From Streptomyces exfoliatus (GTDB taxonomy: Bacteria; Actinomycetota; Actinomycetes; Streptomycetales; Streptomycetaceae): a DNA stretch of 64,000 bases. Shown one piece after another: positions 25,917 through 34,588 of this stretch. A program made the position numbers and the translations under genes. How positions within the stretch are numbered: position 1 is the stretch's first letter; every line of letters starts with the position of its first letter. The DNA lies in assembly GCF_000725545.1 (NCBI RefSeq), contig NZ_JNZP01000016.1:1-64000 (forward strand). Reading direction: 5' to 3'. A model generated the notes under the pieces. The model ran no database searches. It saw only the letters and a list, made by a program, of their open reading frames with translations, and was not told the DNA's origin.

Positions 25917-26588
25917 GTGCCGACCTCGGACGTCCTCGTCTACACCCGCACGGCCGGCTACCGCCACGATTCCATCCCCGCAGGTACGGACGCGCTCGTC
26001 GAGCTGGCCCGCGAGGGCGGGTTCGAGGCGGAGGCGACGGGCGAACCAGAGGCCTTCACGGCCGAGCGGCTCGGGCGGTGTGCGGCGGTGGTCCTCTTGT
26101 CCACCACCGGGTCGGTCCTCACCGACCAGGGTCGATCGGCCCTGGAGGCATTCGTACGGCGCGGCGGCGGGCTCCTCGCCGTCCATGCGGCCGCCAACGC
26201 CGAGCCCGACTGGCCGTTCTACGGCGAGCTGCTCGGCACCCGCTTCGCGGGCCACCCCCCTCTGCAGCACGGTCTGGTCCACGTAGAGGACCCCGCACAC
26301 CCGGCGACCGCGCACCTGCCCGCGGAATGGGCCTGGACCGACGAGTGGTACGACTTCACCTCACCCCCGCGCGACGCGGACGTCCACGTCCTGCTGCGTG
26401 CCGACGAGTCCACGTACACCGGCGGGACACACGGCGCGGACCATCCGCTCTCCTGGTGCCACGAGAATGCCGGCGGCCGGTTCTTCTTCACAGCCCTCGG
26501 CCACACCTCGGAGTCGTACGCGACCCCCGCCTTCCGCACCCACCTCGCCGGCGCTCTCCATTGGGCGGCGGGCCGCCAGGGCCGCTAG
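25917..26588 (+). CDS. ThuA-like domain protein
   Basis: 223 residues of the ThuA/glutamine-amidotransferase-like fold often associated with sugar utilisation. Motifs: DVLVYTRTAGYRHDSIPAG, AVVLLSTTGSVLTDQGRSALEAF, VRRGGGLLAVHAAANAEPDWPFYGELLGTRF, DEWYDF and GGRFFFTALGHTSESY. It starts at GTG after AAGGGGG. No catalytic role is established for the family; homologues occur with sugar oxidoreductases. Position at the edge of the locus and the operator upstream suggest sugar-dependent expression. Confidence 0.88.
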   Translation: MPTSDVLVYTRTAGYRHDSIPAGTDALVELAREGGFEAEATGEPEAFTAERLGRCAAVVLLSTTGSVLTDQGRSALEAFVRRGGGLLAVHAAANAEPDWPFYGELLGTRFAGHPPLQHGLVHVEDPAHPATAHLPAEWAWTDEWYDFTSPPRDADVHVLLRADESTYTGGTHGADHPLSWCHENAGGRFFFTALGHTSESYATPAFRTHLAGALHWAAGRQGR

Positions 26589-26626
26589 GACGGCTCAGCC
26601 GTGGGCGGCCTGGCCAGGGGGGCGCC

Positions 26627-28777
26627 TCAGCGGGCGGGCAGATCCTGCTCCGTCCAGATGATCTTGCCCTCCCTGGCGTGCCGGGTTCCCCAGCGCTGGG
26701 CCAGCTGCGCGACCAGCATCAGGCCACGGCCGCCCTCGTCGAAGAGGCGGGCCCTGCGCAGGTGAGGTGCCGTGCTGCTGGCGTCGGACACCTCGCAGAC
26801 GAGGCTTTGGTCGTGAATGAGCCGGAGCCGGACCGGCGGTCGGCCGTATCGGATGGCGTTGGTGACCAGTTCGCTGACGATCAGCTCAGTGATGAACGCG
26901 GAGTCGTCCAGTCCCCAGGCCGCCAGCTGCTCCGAGGCGTTCCGCCGGGCCCCTGCCACGGCCTCGGGCTCGGAAGGGATGTCCCAGGCGGCGACCCGGC
27001 CTGCGTCGAGGGCGCGGGTGCGGGCCAGCAGAAGCGCGACATCGTCTTGGGGAAGGTCGGACAGGAGCGCCCCGAGCACGGTGTCGCAGACCCGCTCCAG
27101 GGACGCGGCGGGTTGGGCCAGGGCCTGGCTCAGTACGTCGAGCTCGTCTCCATTGGTGCGGCTTCGGCTCTCGGTCAGGCCATCGGTGTACAGGGCGAGC
27201 AGACTGCCTTCCGGCAGTTCTAGCTCAATCGTCTCGAAGGGCAGCCCCCCAAGGCCCAATGGCGGCCCGATCGGCAGATCGGGAGTGGCGTCCTCAGCGG
27301 GTGCCGCGGCGGGGAGGACTACACGCGGTGGCACGTGCCCGGCGCTGGCCAGCGAGCAGACACGGGAGACCGGGTCGTAGACGGCGTAGAGGCACGTGGC
27401 GCTGATCTCGTCCTCGGTCGGCGACTCCTCCTGCTGGAGGCGGACGACGACGTCGTCGAGGTGGGTGAGCAGCTCATCGGGGGGCAGGTCGACGTCCGCG
27501 AGGGTCCGGACGGCCATCCGAAGCCGGCCCATGGTCGCGGAGGCATGGATACCGTGGCCGATCACGTCGCCGACCACCAGGGCGACGCGTGCCCCGGACA
27601 GCGGAATGACGTCGTACCAGTCTCCGCCCACCCCCGCGTGGGAGCCGGCCGGCTGGTAGCGGGAGGCGACTTCCACAGCGGACTGCTCCGGTGGGCGCCG
27701 TTGCAGCAGGCTGCGCTGCAGGGTGAGCGCGAAGTCGCGCTCGTGGGTGTAGCGGCGGGCGTTGTCGATGTACACGGCTGTTCGCTCGGTGATCTCCTGG
27801 GCGAGCAGCAGGTCGTCGTCGCTGAACGAGGCCGCCGTGCGGTGCCGGAAGAACTGAGCGAGGCCCAGGGTCCTTCCCCGGGCCTGCAGCGGCAGCACCA
27901 GCACGGAGTGGATTCCGTACTCGGCGACGACCGCCCTCTGATCGGGGCTCTGCGTCAGCCACACGGGGAGCGCCGAGGCGTCGATGCGGCTGCGCCACGG
28001 CTGCCCCGTGGCCAGGACCTGCGCCGGCTCCGACCCTTCCGGGCAGATGTACGAGTGACCGGTCTTGACAGCGGAGTCCGGGCAGCCGTCCCATACGGAC
28101 CGCTGCGCGACGCGGCGGAGGGTTGGGGGTCCGGGAACGGGTTCGGCGTCCCTTTCCAGGAGCGCGGAGCCGAGCAGGTCGACGGTGACGAGGTCGGCGA
28201 AGTAGTCGGTGCCGACGGCGGCCAGTTCATCCGCGGTGCCGGCGATGTCCAGGGTCGTCCCCACTCGCACGCTGGCCTCGTTCACCAGCGACAATCGCCG
28301 CTGCACCCAACGATCGCGCTCCTCCTGGTACGCCGCGACCGCCTGTTCCGAGGTGCGGTCGATGAACTCGAGGATCATCCCGCTCAGCTTGACCGTCGCC
28401 GCGTTGATGAGAACCGGGTCCTTCGTGAGCCGGTTCATCTCCGCCAGCATCGCGCGCAGGAGGCCGGCCTGCCCGTAGCGGTACGTCCGCAGCAGGGTGC
28501 TGATGCGTCCTCCCTCCCGGGCGAACCGCCGCGCGTACTCCACGAAGGAGAGCGGCGCCTCGACCCGCGTCAGGTCGAGACCGTTCTCGAGGGCGTCACC
28601 CCACACCATGATGTTGTCGGCGATGCTCGCCCCTCCCAGCGTGACGATGTCCTCGTACTCCGTGAGCTCGGGAACCTTCACGCTCAGGAGTTGCGCCAGC
28701 TGGTCGGCCAGCTCGGCCGCCCTGGACACGACGCCGCGAGCGGCGTGGGAGAGGATCACATCGACGTTGGACTCCAC
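26627..28777 (-). CDS. SpoIIE-type PP2C phosphatase with GAF and ATPase domains
   Basis: About 716 residues from GTG 28777; the start is uncertain because no clear ribosome site is visible. Residues 1-150 are a helical RsbR/PucR-like sensor domain (ARGVVSRAAELADQLAQLL, YRYGQAGLLRAM). A GAF domain follows (GTTLDIAGTADELAAVGTDYF to YTHERDFALTLQRSLL). The PP2C SpoIIE domain has GGDWYDVIPL, VVGDVIGHGIHASATMGRLR and LYTDGLTESR. The C-terminal histidine-kinase-like ATPase domain (anti-sigma type) has ELIVSELVTNAIRYG and FDEGGRGLMLVAQLA. Such proteins combine phosphatase and anti-sigma kinase functions in partner-switching control of alternative sigma factors. It stands alone. Confidence 0.9.
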   Translation of the reverse strand: MESNVDVILSHAARGVVSRAAELADQLAQLLSVKVPELTEYEDIVTLGGASIADNIMVWGDALENGLDLTRVEAPLSFVEYARRFAREGGRISTLLRTYRYGQAGLLRAMLAEMNRLTKDPVLINAATVKLSGMILEFIDRTSEQAVAAYQEERDRWVQRRLSLVNEASVRVGTTLDIAGTADELAAVGTDYFADLVTVDLLGSALLERDAEPVPGPPTLRRVAQRSVWDGCPDSAVKTGHSYICPEGSEPAQVLATGQPWRSRIDASALPVWLTQSPDQRAVVAEYGIHSVLVLPLQARGRTLGLAQFFRHRTAASFSDDDLLLAQEITERTAVYIDNARRYTHERDFALTLQRSLLQRRPPEQSAVEVASRYQPAGSHAGVGGDWYDVIPLSGARVALVVGDVIGHGIHASATMGRLRMAVRTLADVDLPPDELLTHLDDVVVRLQQEESPTEDEISATCLYAVYDPVSRVCSLASAGHVPPRVVLPAAAPAEDATPDLPIGPPLGLGGLPFETIELELPEGSLLALYTDGLTESRSRTNGDELDVLSQALAQPAASLERVCDTVLGALLSDLPQDDVALLLARTRALDAGRVAAWDIPSEPEAVAGARRNASEQLAAWGLDDSAFITELIVSELVTNAIRYGRPPVRLRLIHDQSLVCEVSDASSTAPHLRRARLFDEGGRGLMLVAQLAQRWGTRHAREGKIIWTEQDLPAR

Positions 28778-29070
28778 GACAGCAATGTAAGCCCGGTGAA
28801 CCCGTGGCGCCCTGGGAGAGGCCGAGGGCCTTGCCGGGCAGAAGACAGAGGAGCCGGACGAATCCTCCTGGTCCGACCCGCCTGGCAGGAGCCCAGACCC
28901 ATAGTCTTCGAGCGCGGGCCTGCCAAGGCCCGGAAGCCCTTCCGTGATCAGCGATCGCGTCCTGGTCCGCGAATTGCGCCCGTGAGGAAGCACCTACCGT
29001 GGCGCGTAACGTTCTTCTGGGCCAGCCCTGCAGCTGGCTCAGGGCGCCTCGGCCCACACGCCCATCTCTG
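28778..29070. other. Intergenic stretch, no supported gene
   Basis: Upstream of the phosphatase gene. Short open frames exist on both strands, but codon usage is poor and no motif is recognised. It probably holds the phosphatase promoter. Confidence 0.5.
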
Positions 29071-29175
29071 ATGCTCAAGGCGGGCTTGGACCTGCTTGTG
29101 GGACCTGTTGTGGTCCGCTTTCCAGGCCGGGAGCTCGGTCTGGCCGCCCTCGCGACGGTACGGGATGACCAGCCC
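29071..29175 (-). pseudogene. IS5-type transposase remnant
   Basis: On the minus strand a 35-residue stretch reads TGLVIPYRREGGQTELPAW then KADHNRSHKQVQARLEH. This matches the region near the C-terminal part of IS5-family DDE transposases (GLVIPHRR...HNxSHRQVRARVEH). On both sides the similarity stops and no full gene, terminal repeats or target duplication could be found. It is a decayed fragment. Confidence 0.65.
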
Positions 29176-29963
29176 GGTGCTAGTAACGGCCCTTCTCCGG
29201 AGTCCCTGCGGGACCTGTACGCGGAGCCGGACGAGGCGCACAGCCGTGGGACCGTACACGTTCACACCAGGCCCAGCGACTGCAGCGCGGTGCTGACTTG
29301 GTGCTGACTTGACCGGCCAGAAGAAGCAGCGGACACCGCCCGTACCGCTTCAGACCTTGCCGTTCGCGTCGCACCGTTTGGTCCTCAGCCAGATGTTCTC
29401 CGATCGGCACCCTACGGTCCAAGCAGGCACTGCACGCTCAGCCCAGATCCCCTACACCAACTGCTCGGTATCGGCTGCATCGTTTCTGCCCCTCACCAAG
29501 ATCCGGACCATGCGCGGTCCAACGCCCAGCCGTCGACGCTCTAGACCTCCATTCCTGCTGGTCAGACGGACGTCCTTGCTGTACCACCAGCAGACGAAGA
29601 AGCTGCTGGTGAGCGACTCGCCGAATCGGCCGCTTCCGTTGCGGTTCGCTGACGTCAGGGGGCGCGATGCCGGTACGCGCTCTTCCAGGTCCGAGGCCGG
29701 CGCGCGAGGTTCCTGTCGCAGACAGCGACCAGTGGCTCTGGGGGCGCCCGCGCGGCCCGTACGGCTGGATAAGAGGCGGCTGGCCCCCGGATGACGAGCG
29801 TCGTGCCTACTCTGCCGCACATGGCCCGCGCTGGGACCACCCTGCGCCGCGCCGTCGAGAAAACTGACGCCGTGTCAACAAAGTCAGCAAAAGGTCAGCA
29901 TTCAGCTGACCAGACCCGCTCGTACACGAGCACACCCTGGAAGCACACCAGCCGACCGCGCGA
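29176..29963. other. Anonymous region beside transposase remnant
   Basis: Nearly 800 bases with mixed codon statistics. Several open frames of 80-160 codons are present on both strands, none with a recognisable motif or ribosome site. It is less GC-biased than its surroundings around 29300-29650, compatible with relic mobile DNA. No gene is called. Confidence 0.4.
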
Positions 29964-29998
29964 CTGCGGGAGGGGCTGCGATACGCGCCCTCCCGCAG
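29964..29998 (-). terminator. Hairpin after pirin gene
   Basis: CTGCGGGAGGG and CCCTCCCGCAG form a perfect 11-bp stem with a 13-base loop, about 70 bases past the pirin stop. Confidence 0.65.
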
Positions 29999-30069
29999 CC
30001 GCAACAACAATCCGCGGGCAGGATCAGGAACCTCCGCCCCCGCATCGACCCGGATCGGAAAACCCCAGC

Positions 30070-31035
30070 TCAGCGCACCCGTCCCCGTGCCTTCAGCTGA
30101 GTCGCCGGGACCTCCGGGGCGTCCAGGCGGTCGCCGTCGTAGCCCTTGACCTCGCCGAAGCGGTCGCCGCGCATCCAGTCCTCTCGCGCCACGCGGATCT
30201 CCTCGTCCGTGCGGCCCACGAAGTTCCACCACATGACGATCTCCTCCTCGAAGGGTTCGCCGCCCAGGAGCATCAGGCCGGCGTCGGAGGCCGCGCGGAG
30301 GGGGAGTTCGGTGCGTCCGCAGCCGAGGTAGAGCATGGAGCCCGGGAGGACCGGGACGCCGTCGACGTGCGCCTCGCCGGACATCGCCAGGACCGCGTAC
30401 TCGAAGTCCGGGTCCAGCGGAAGGCTCGTCTCGGTGCCGGCCGTAAGGGCGAGGTCGGCTCCGACGAGCGGGGTGTACGTGGTGCCGGGCGAGGCGGCGC
30501 CGTCGAGTTCGCCGAGGATCACCGTGGCCGTGAGGCCCGGCGCGGTGACCCGGGGCAGGTCGGCGTGGTGCTGGAAGTGCGGCTCGACGTGGCGGTGGGC
30601 GTCGGGGAGGGCCACCCAGAGCTGGGCGCCGTGCAGCAGGGGGGCGTGCGGGCGGGGGCTCTCCTCGGAGTGGGAGATGGCCCGTCCGGAGGTCATCAGG
30701 CCGAGTTCGCGCGGACGGATGGTCTGGAGGCTGCCGGTGGAGTCGCGGTGCAGGACCTCGCCCTCGTGGAGCCAGCTGACGGTCTGGAGTCCCATGTGGG
30801 GGTGCGGCGGTACCTGCATCCCCGGTTCGTCGGCGATGTCGTCGGGGCCGTAGTGGTCGACGAAGGCCCAGGCTCCGACCATCCGCCGGCCCAGGTTCGG
30901 GAGCAGTCGGCGGACCTGGGTCGACTCCCCGAGCTGGACGTGGCGCGGGCTGAGGAGTTCCCGTACCGGCTCGGCGACGACGAAGCCGCGGCCGCCGCAC
31001 ACGGTCAGCGTGGCCTGGCGATCAAGATTGCTCAT
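30070..31035 (-). CDS. Pirin family protein
   Basis: 321 residues, a bicupin. The N-terminal cupin carries PPHPHMGLQTVSWLHEGEVLHRDS, with the metal-binding His pair in HPHMG and the later His of LMTSGRAISHSE, and HAPLLHGAQLWVALP. The C-terminal cupin is shorter (LPGSMLYLGCGRTEL). Pirins can have quercetinase activity or act in regulation. It starts with MSNLDRQATLTVCGG. The divergent neighbour is a TPR-protein gene. No partner hints at a specific role. Confidence 0.92.
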   Translation of the reverse strand: MSNLDRQATLTVCGGRGFVVAEPVRELLSPRHVQLGESTQVRRLLPNLGRRMVGAWAFVDHYGPDDIADEPGMQVPPHPHMGLQTVSWLHEGEVLHRDSTGSLQTIRPRELGLMTSGRAISHSEESPRPHAPLLHGAQLWVALPDAHRHVEPHFQHHADLPRVTAPGLTATVILGELDGAASPGTTYTPLVGADLALTAGTETSLPLDPDFEYAVLAMSGEAHVDGVPVLPGSMLYLGCGRTELPLRAASDAGLMLLGGEPFEEEIVMWWNFVGRTDEEIRVAREDWMRGDRFGEVKGYDGDRLDAPEVPATQLKARGRVR

Positions 31036-31152
31036 GCTCAACCTGTTCCTGCCCGGAGAGGCGGTAGTGAAATATTCAACCATCTTGGCTTGTTGACGCG
31101 GTCGTCCACCCCACAGAGTGGCAGATCGGGCACTCCGGAAGGCGAGAGCAAA

Positions 31153-31500
31153 GTGAGCGACACGTACTACGAGTTCGGAACGGCCGGCGAGCGCTGGGAC
31201 CGCGCCCAGTTCTTCTTCGAGGCGAAGGAGTACGGAACCGCCGTCCGCATCCTGCGCGGCCTGGTCGCCGAGCACCCGGAGCAGACCGCCCAGCGCCTCC
31301 TCCTCGCGCGCGCCTACTACCACTCCGCCCAGCTCTCCCCGGCGGAGACCGAGCTGCGGGCCATCCTGGACCGCGACCCGGTCGAGTACTACGCGCGACT
31401 GATGCTCGGGCGCACCCTCGAGCGTCAGGGGCGCGCGGACGAGGCCGCGCCGCATCTGCGGATGGCCGCGGCGATGGCGGGCGAGACGCCGGCGTCCTGA
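31153..31500 (+). CDS. Tetratricopeptide-repeat protein
   Basis: 115 residues with about three TPR units: ERWDRAQFFFEAKEYGTAVRIL, QRLLLARAYYHSAQLSPAETEL and YYARLMLGRTLERQGRADEAAPHL. It is soluble and small, so probably a protein-interaction adaptor. GTG start with GGAAGGCGAGAG upstream. Confidence 0.88.
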   Translation: MSDTYYEFGTAGERWDRAQFFFEAKEYGTAVRILRGLVAEHPEQTAQRLLLARAYYHSAQLSPAETELRAILDRDPVEYYARLMLGRTLERQGRADEAAPHLRMAAAMAGETPAS

Positions 31501-31553
31501 CACGGCCTTGATACCCCCGCACGGTATATTCGCCCGCCAGGAGGTCCTGGCAC

Positions 31554-31970
31554 GTGCGTACACACCGAGCGGAACGCCACAGACGAGCGGAAGGTGCCCT
31601 CACGCACCTTCTGCTCGTCGTCGTGCTCGCGCTCGGCGTGTTCCTGATGCACGCGGTCGGCCACCCCGAAGGGGCCGGCGGGAGCACGGAGGCCGTCTCG
31701 GCCACCTCCGTCGGCGCGGTCCCCCACACCGGCGGCCATGAGAGCGGTGACTCAGGCTCCTCACACGAACCCGGTACCGCGATGGACATGACCACGCTCT
31801 GCGTGGCCGTCCTCGCCGGCTGGCTGCTCGCCGGGCTCGTCCGGGCGGCGCTCGGACGACGCCCCGACTGGCTCACCCTCCTTCTCGCGCGGCTCCTGCC
31901 CGCGCCGGGGCCGCACGCACCGCCGCCCCGTCCTCCCGACCTCGCCCAGCTTTCGGTCCTACGGATCTAG
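31554..31970 (+). CDS. DUF6153-like membrane protein
   Basis: 138 residues. A basic N-terminus is followed by a membrane segment (LLLVVVLALGVFLMHAVGH), a Gly/Ser/His-rich outer loop (HTGGHESGDSGSSHEPGTAMDM) and a second hydrophobic segment (LCVAVLAGWLLAGLVRAAL). GTG start after AGGAGG. The His/Met-containing loop and the following DUF305 gene suggest metal, perhaps copper, handling (inference). Confidence 0.75.
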   Translation: MRTHRAERHRRAEGALTHLLLVVVLALGVFLMHAVGHPEGAGGSTEAVSATSVGAVPHTGGHESGDSGSSHEPGTAMDMTTLCVAVLAGWLLAGLVRAALGRRPDWLTLLLARLLPAPGPHAPPPRPPDLAQLSVLRI

Positions 31971-32067
31971 GCCGTACCGCCACCGTCGCGGGCGCCCCGC
32001 GCTGCCCGTGAACGTCTTCGGCCTGCCCTTTTCCGTTCTTACGACCAGCACACGAGGTATCACCCAC

Positions 32068-32724
32068 ATGCGTGCCTTCACCCACCGAACCGCCAGGAAG
32101 ATCGCCCTCGTCGCCGCCGCCACCGCGACCGGGCTCCTGCTCTCCGCCTGCGGCACGGACGAGGCCGGGAACACGAAGCACCACGGCGGCGCGCCCGCCG
32201 ACACGTCCGCTTCCGCCTCCCCGTCCGCTTCCGCGTCGCCCACCGCCTCCGTCGCCGGAGCCGCCGCCGGAGCCTTCAACGACGCGGACGTCATGTTCGC
32301 GCAGATGATGATCCCCCACCACGAGCAGGCCCTTGAGATGGCCGAGCTCGCCGACGGCCGGGCCGAGGACGCCGAGGTCAAGAAGCTGGTCGCCGCCATC
32401 GAGCAGGCCCAGGACCCCGAGATCCAGAAGATGAAGGCCTGGCTGAAGGGCTGGGGGAAGCCCGAGTCCGCCGGTCACGGGGGCCACGGCATGGCCGGGA
32501 TGATGTCCGAGCAGGACATGAAGGACCTTGCCGCCGTCAAGGGCAAGGCCTTCGACCGCAGGTTCGCCGAGCTGATGATCGCCCACCACGAGGGCGCCGT
32601 CGAGATGGCGGAGGTCGAGCGGAAGAACGGCCGCAACGCCACGGCCAAGGCCCTCGCCGACGACGTCGTCCGGACCCAGTCCACCGAGATCTCCGCCCTG
32701 CGGAAGGTGCTCGACCGACTCTGA
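32068..32724 (+). CDS. DUF305 lipoprotein
   Basis: 218 residues. The lipoprotein signal ends LLLSAC|GTDE, then a Ser/Ala/Pro linker (SASASPSASASPTASVAG). The DUF305 domain has two internal halves with matching motifs: DVMFAQMMIPHHEQALEMAEL and AELMIAHHEGAVEMAEVE, both HHE-containing, joined by a His/Met-rich segment GHGGHGMAGMMSEQDM. The fold is a ferritin-like four-helix bundle, and the histidine/methionine pattern suggests surface copper binding. It probably shares transcription with the DUF6153 gene. Confidence 0.9.
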   Translation: MRAFTHRTARKIALVAAATATGLLLSACGTDEAGNTKHHGGAPADTSASASPSASASPTASVAGAAAGAFNDADVMFAQMMIPHHEQALEMAELADGRAEDAEVKKLVAAIEQAQDPEIQKMKAWLKGWGKPESAGHGGHGMAGMMSEQDMKDLAAVKGKAFDRRFAELMIAHHEGAVEMAEVERKNGRNATAKALADDVVRTQSTEISALRKVLDRL

Positions 32725-32777
32725 TCCGGTCCCCGGCTCTGACCGGTCCGTTCCCGTCCCGTCCTCCGTGACGACAA

Positions 32778-32806
32778 GGCGGCCCGCCCTCTCCGGGCGG
32801 GCCGCC
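32778..32806. terminator. Convergent hairpin terminator
   Basis: GGCGGCCCGCCC and GGGCGGGCCGCC, a perfect 12-bp stem with loop TCTCC, between the DUF305 and amidohydrolase genes. Confidence 0.8.
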
Positions 32807-32819
32807 CCCGGCGCGCCTC

Positions 32820-34475
32820 TCAGCGCCGCACCACGACCTCGCCGCCCACCACCACCGTCTCCGCCACCGTCCCCGGGATCTCCTCGGGGGCGATGCGGAG
32901 GATGTCGCGGGAGAGGACGACGAAGTCGGCCAGCTTGCCGACCGTCAGCGAACCCCGCTCGTGCTCCAGGAAGTTGGCGTACGCCGAACCCATCGTGTAG
33001 CCCTCCACCGCGGCGGCGACGTCGATCGTCTCGCCCGCCGTCCAGGCCTCCCCACCACCGGGCGGACGGCGGGTGACGGCGGCGTGGATGCCGACCATGG
33101 GGTCCATCTCGGCGACGTTCCAGTCGCTGGAGAGGGCGAGGACGGCGCCGGCCGCGCGCAGGCTGCGCAGGGGCCAGGCCTTGTGCCAGCGGTCGGGGCC
33201 GACGTTCTCGGCCCAGTCCTGGCCGGGTCCCGCGATGTCGGGGGCGGCGTGCCGCGGCTGCATGCAGGCGACGACGCCGAGTGCGGCGAAGCGCGGGGTG
33301 TCGGCCGGGTCGAGGCACTCGACGTGCACGATCTGGTGGCGCGCGTCGCGCGGTCCGTTCGCCGCGCGCGCCCGTTCGACCGCGTCGAGGACGGTACGGA
33401 TGCCCCGGTCGCCGGTGGCGTGGACGAAGCACTGGAAGCCCCGCGCGTCGAGGCGGGTGAGCAGTTCGGCGAACTCCTCGGGCGGATAGAAGGTGTCGCC
33501 GCGGTGGTGGGAGCAGCCCGCGTACGGTTCCAGGAGGGCGGCGGTACGGGGTTCCACGACATCGTCGATGTACAGCTTGAGGGGGCCGACCCGGAGGCGC
33601 TCGTCCGCGAACTTCCGTGCCGCCGAGGCGAACGCGTCCAGGTCCGCGTCGGTCGTGCCGCGCGGGTGGAAGAGGGCGGCGACGATCCGGGAGCGGAGCC
33701 TGCCCTCGGCCCGGGCGCGTTCGAAGAGGGCGAGGTCGTCGAGGGAGTTCTGGGGCTCGACGACGGTCGTGATGCCGAAGCCGATGGCGTCGTCGAGGCT
33801 CTTGGCGAGCCTGCCGTACTGCCGCTCCCGCGACGCCCAGGGGACGCCGAGCGCTTGGAGGGCGCGGTGGCCGTCGCGGGAGAGACCCTTGACGGCGAAG
33901 TCCTGGACGAATCCGGTCGGTTCGCCCGTCGCCGGGTCGGTGACCGCCCGACCGAAGGGGAGGTCGGTGTGGTCGCGGTCGACGCCGATCCGCCGGAGGG
34001 CTGCGGTATTGAGCCAGGCGGTGTGGACGTCGTAGCTGAGGACCAGGGCGGGCGTATCGCCGGTGGCCGGGTCGAGGTCGGCGGCGGTGGGCATGCGTCC
34101 GCCGGGGACGGCGGAGTAGTCGAAGGCCTCGGCCTCGATCCAGTCGGCGTCCGGGTGTTCGGCGTGCCAGGCGCGGATACGGGCGTGGATCGTGTCGAGG
34201 CTCCGGGCACCGGCGAGCTGGACGCAGGCGTCGTCGGAGCCGAGGCGGACGTGGTTGTGGGCGTCGACGAAGCCGGGCAGGACGAGCCGTCCGCCGGCGT
34301 CGAGGAGCTGGGTGCCGGGCCCGGTCCAGGCCTCGGCTCCGGCGTCGGAACCGATCCAGACGATGCGCCCGGCGCGGACGGCGAGGGCCTGGGCCTCGGG
34401 GAGGGCCGGGTCGACGGTGTGGATCCGGGCCCCGGTGAGGACCAGATCGGCGGGAGCGGGGGTGGTGCTGTTCAT
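32820..34475 (-). CDS. YtcJ-like metal-dependent amidohydrolase
   Basis: 551 residues of the amidohydrolase superfamily (amidohydro_3). The metal-binding HxH-type site appears as LPGFVDAHNHVRLG, further ligands in FVHATGDRGIRTVLDAVER and HQIVHVECLDPADTPRFA, and the C-terminal end has ALSSDWNVAEMDPM and GKLADFVVLSRDI. The N-terminal part LVLTGARIHTVDPALPEAQALAV is the family's beta-sandwich start. It lies downstream of an NCS1 permease, so it probably hydrolyses an imported cyclic amide or similar heterocycle. Start ATG 34475. Confidence 0.9.
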   Translation of the reverse strand: MNSTTPAPADLVLTGARIHTVDPALPEAQALAVRAGRIVWIGSDAGAEAWTGPGTQLLDAGGRLVLPGFVDAHNHVRLGSDDACVQLAGARSLDTIHARIRAWHAEHPDADWIEAEAFDYSAVPGGRMPTAADLDPATGDTPALVLSYDVHTAWLNTAALRRIGVDRDHTDLPFGRAVTDPATGEPTGFVQDFAVKGLSRDGHRALQALGVPWASRERQYGRLAKSLDDAIGFGITTVVEPQNSLDDLALFERARAEGRLRSRIVAALFHPRGTTDADLDAFASAARKFADERLRVGPLKLYIDDVVEPRTAALLEPYAGCSHHRGDTFYPPEEFAELLTRLDARGFQCFVHATGDRGIRTVLDAVERARAANGPRDARHQIVHVECLDPADTPRFAALGVVACMQPRHAAPDIAGPGQDWAENVGPDRWHKAWPLRSLRAAGAVLALSSDWNVAEMDPMVGIHAAVTRRPPGGGEAWTAGETIDVAAAVEGYTMGSAYANFLEHERGSLTVGKLADFVVLSRDILRIAPEEIPGTVAETVVVGGEVVVRR

Positions 34476-34588
34476 GCGGGGTGGCTCCGTGACGTACGTA
34501 CGAGGGTGTCGGGCGGTGAGGGTGCCGGCAGGTGAGGATGTCGGCGGCTGAGGGTGTCGGCGGGCGCGGGGCCTCGGGAGGGCGCGGC

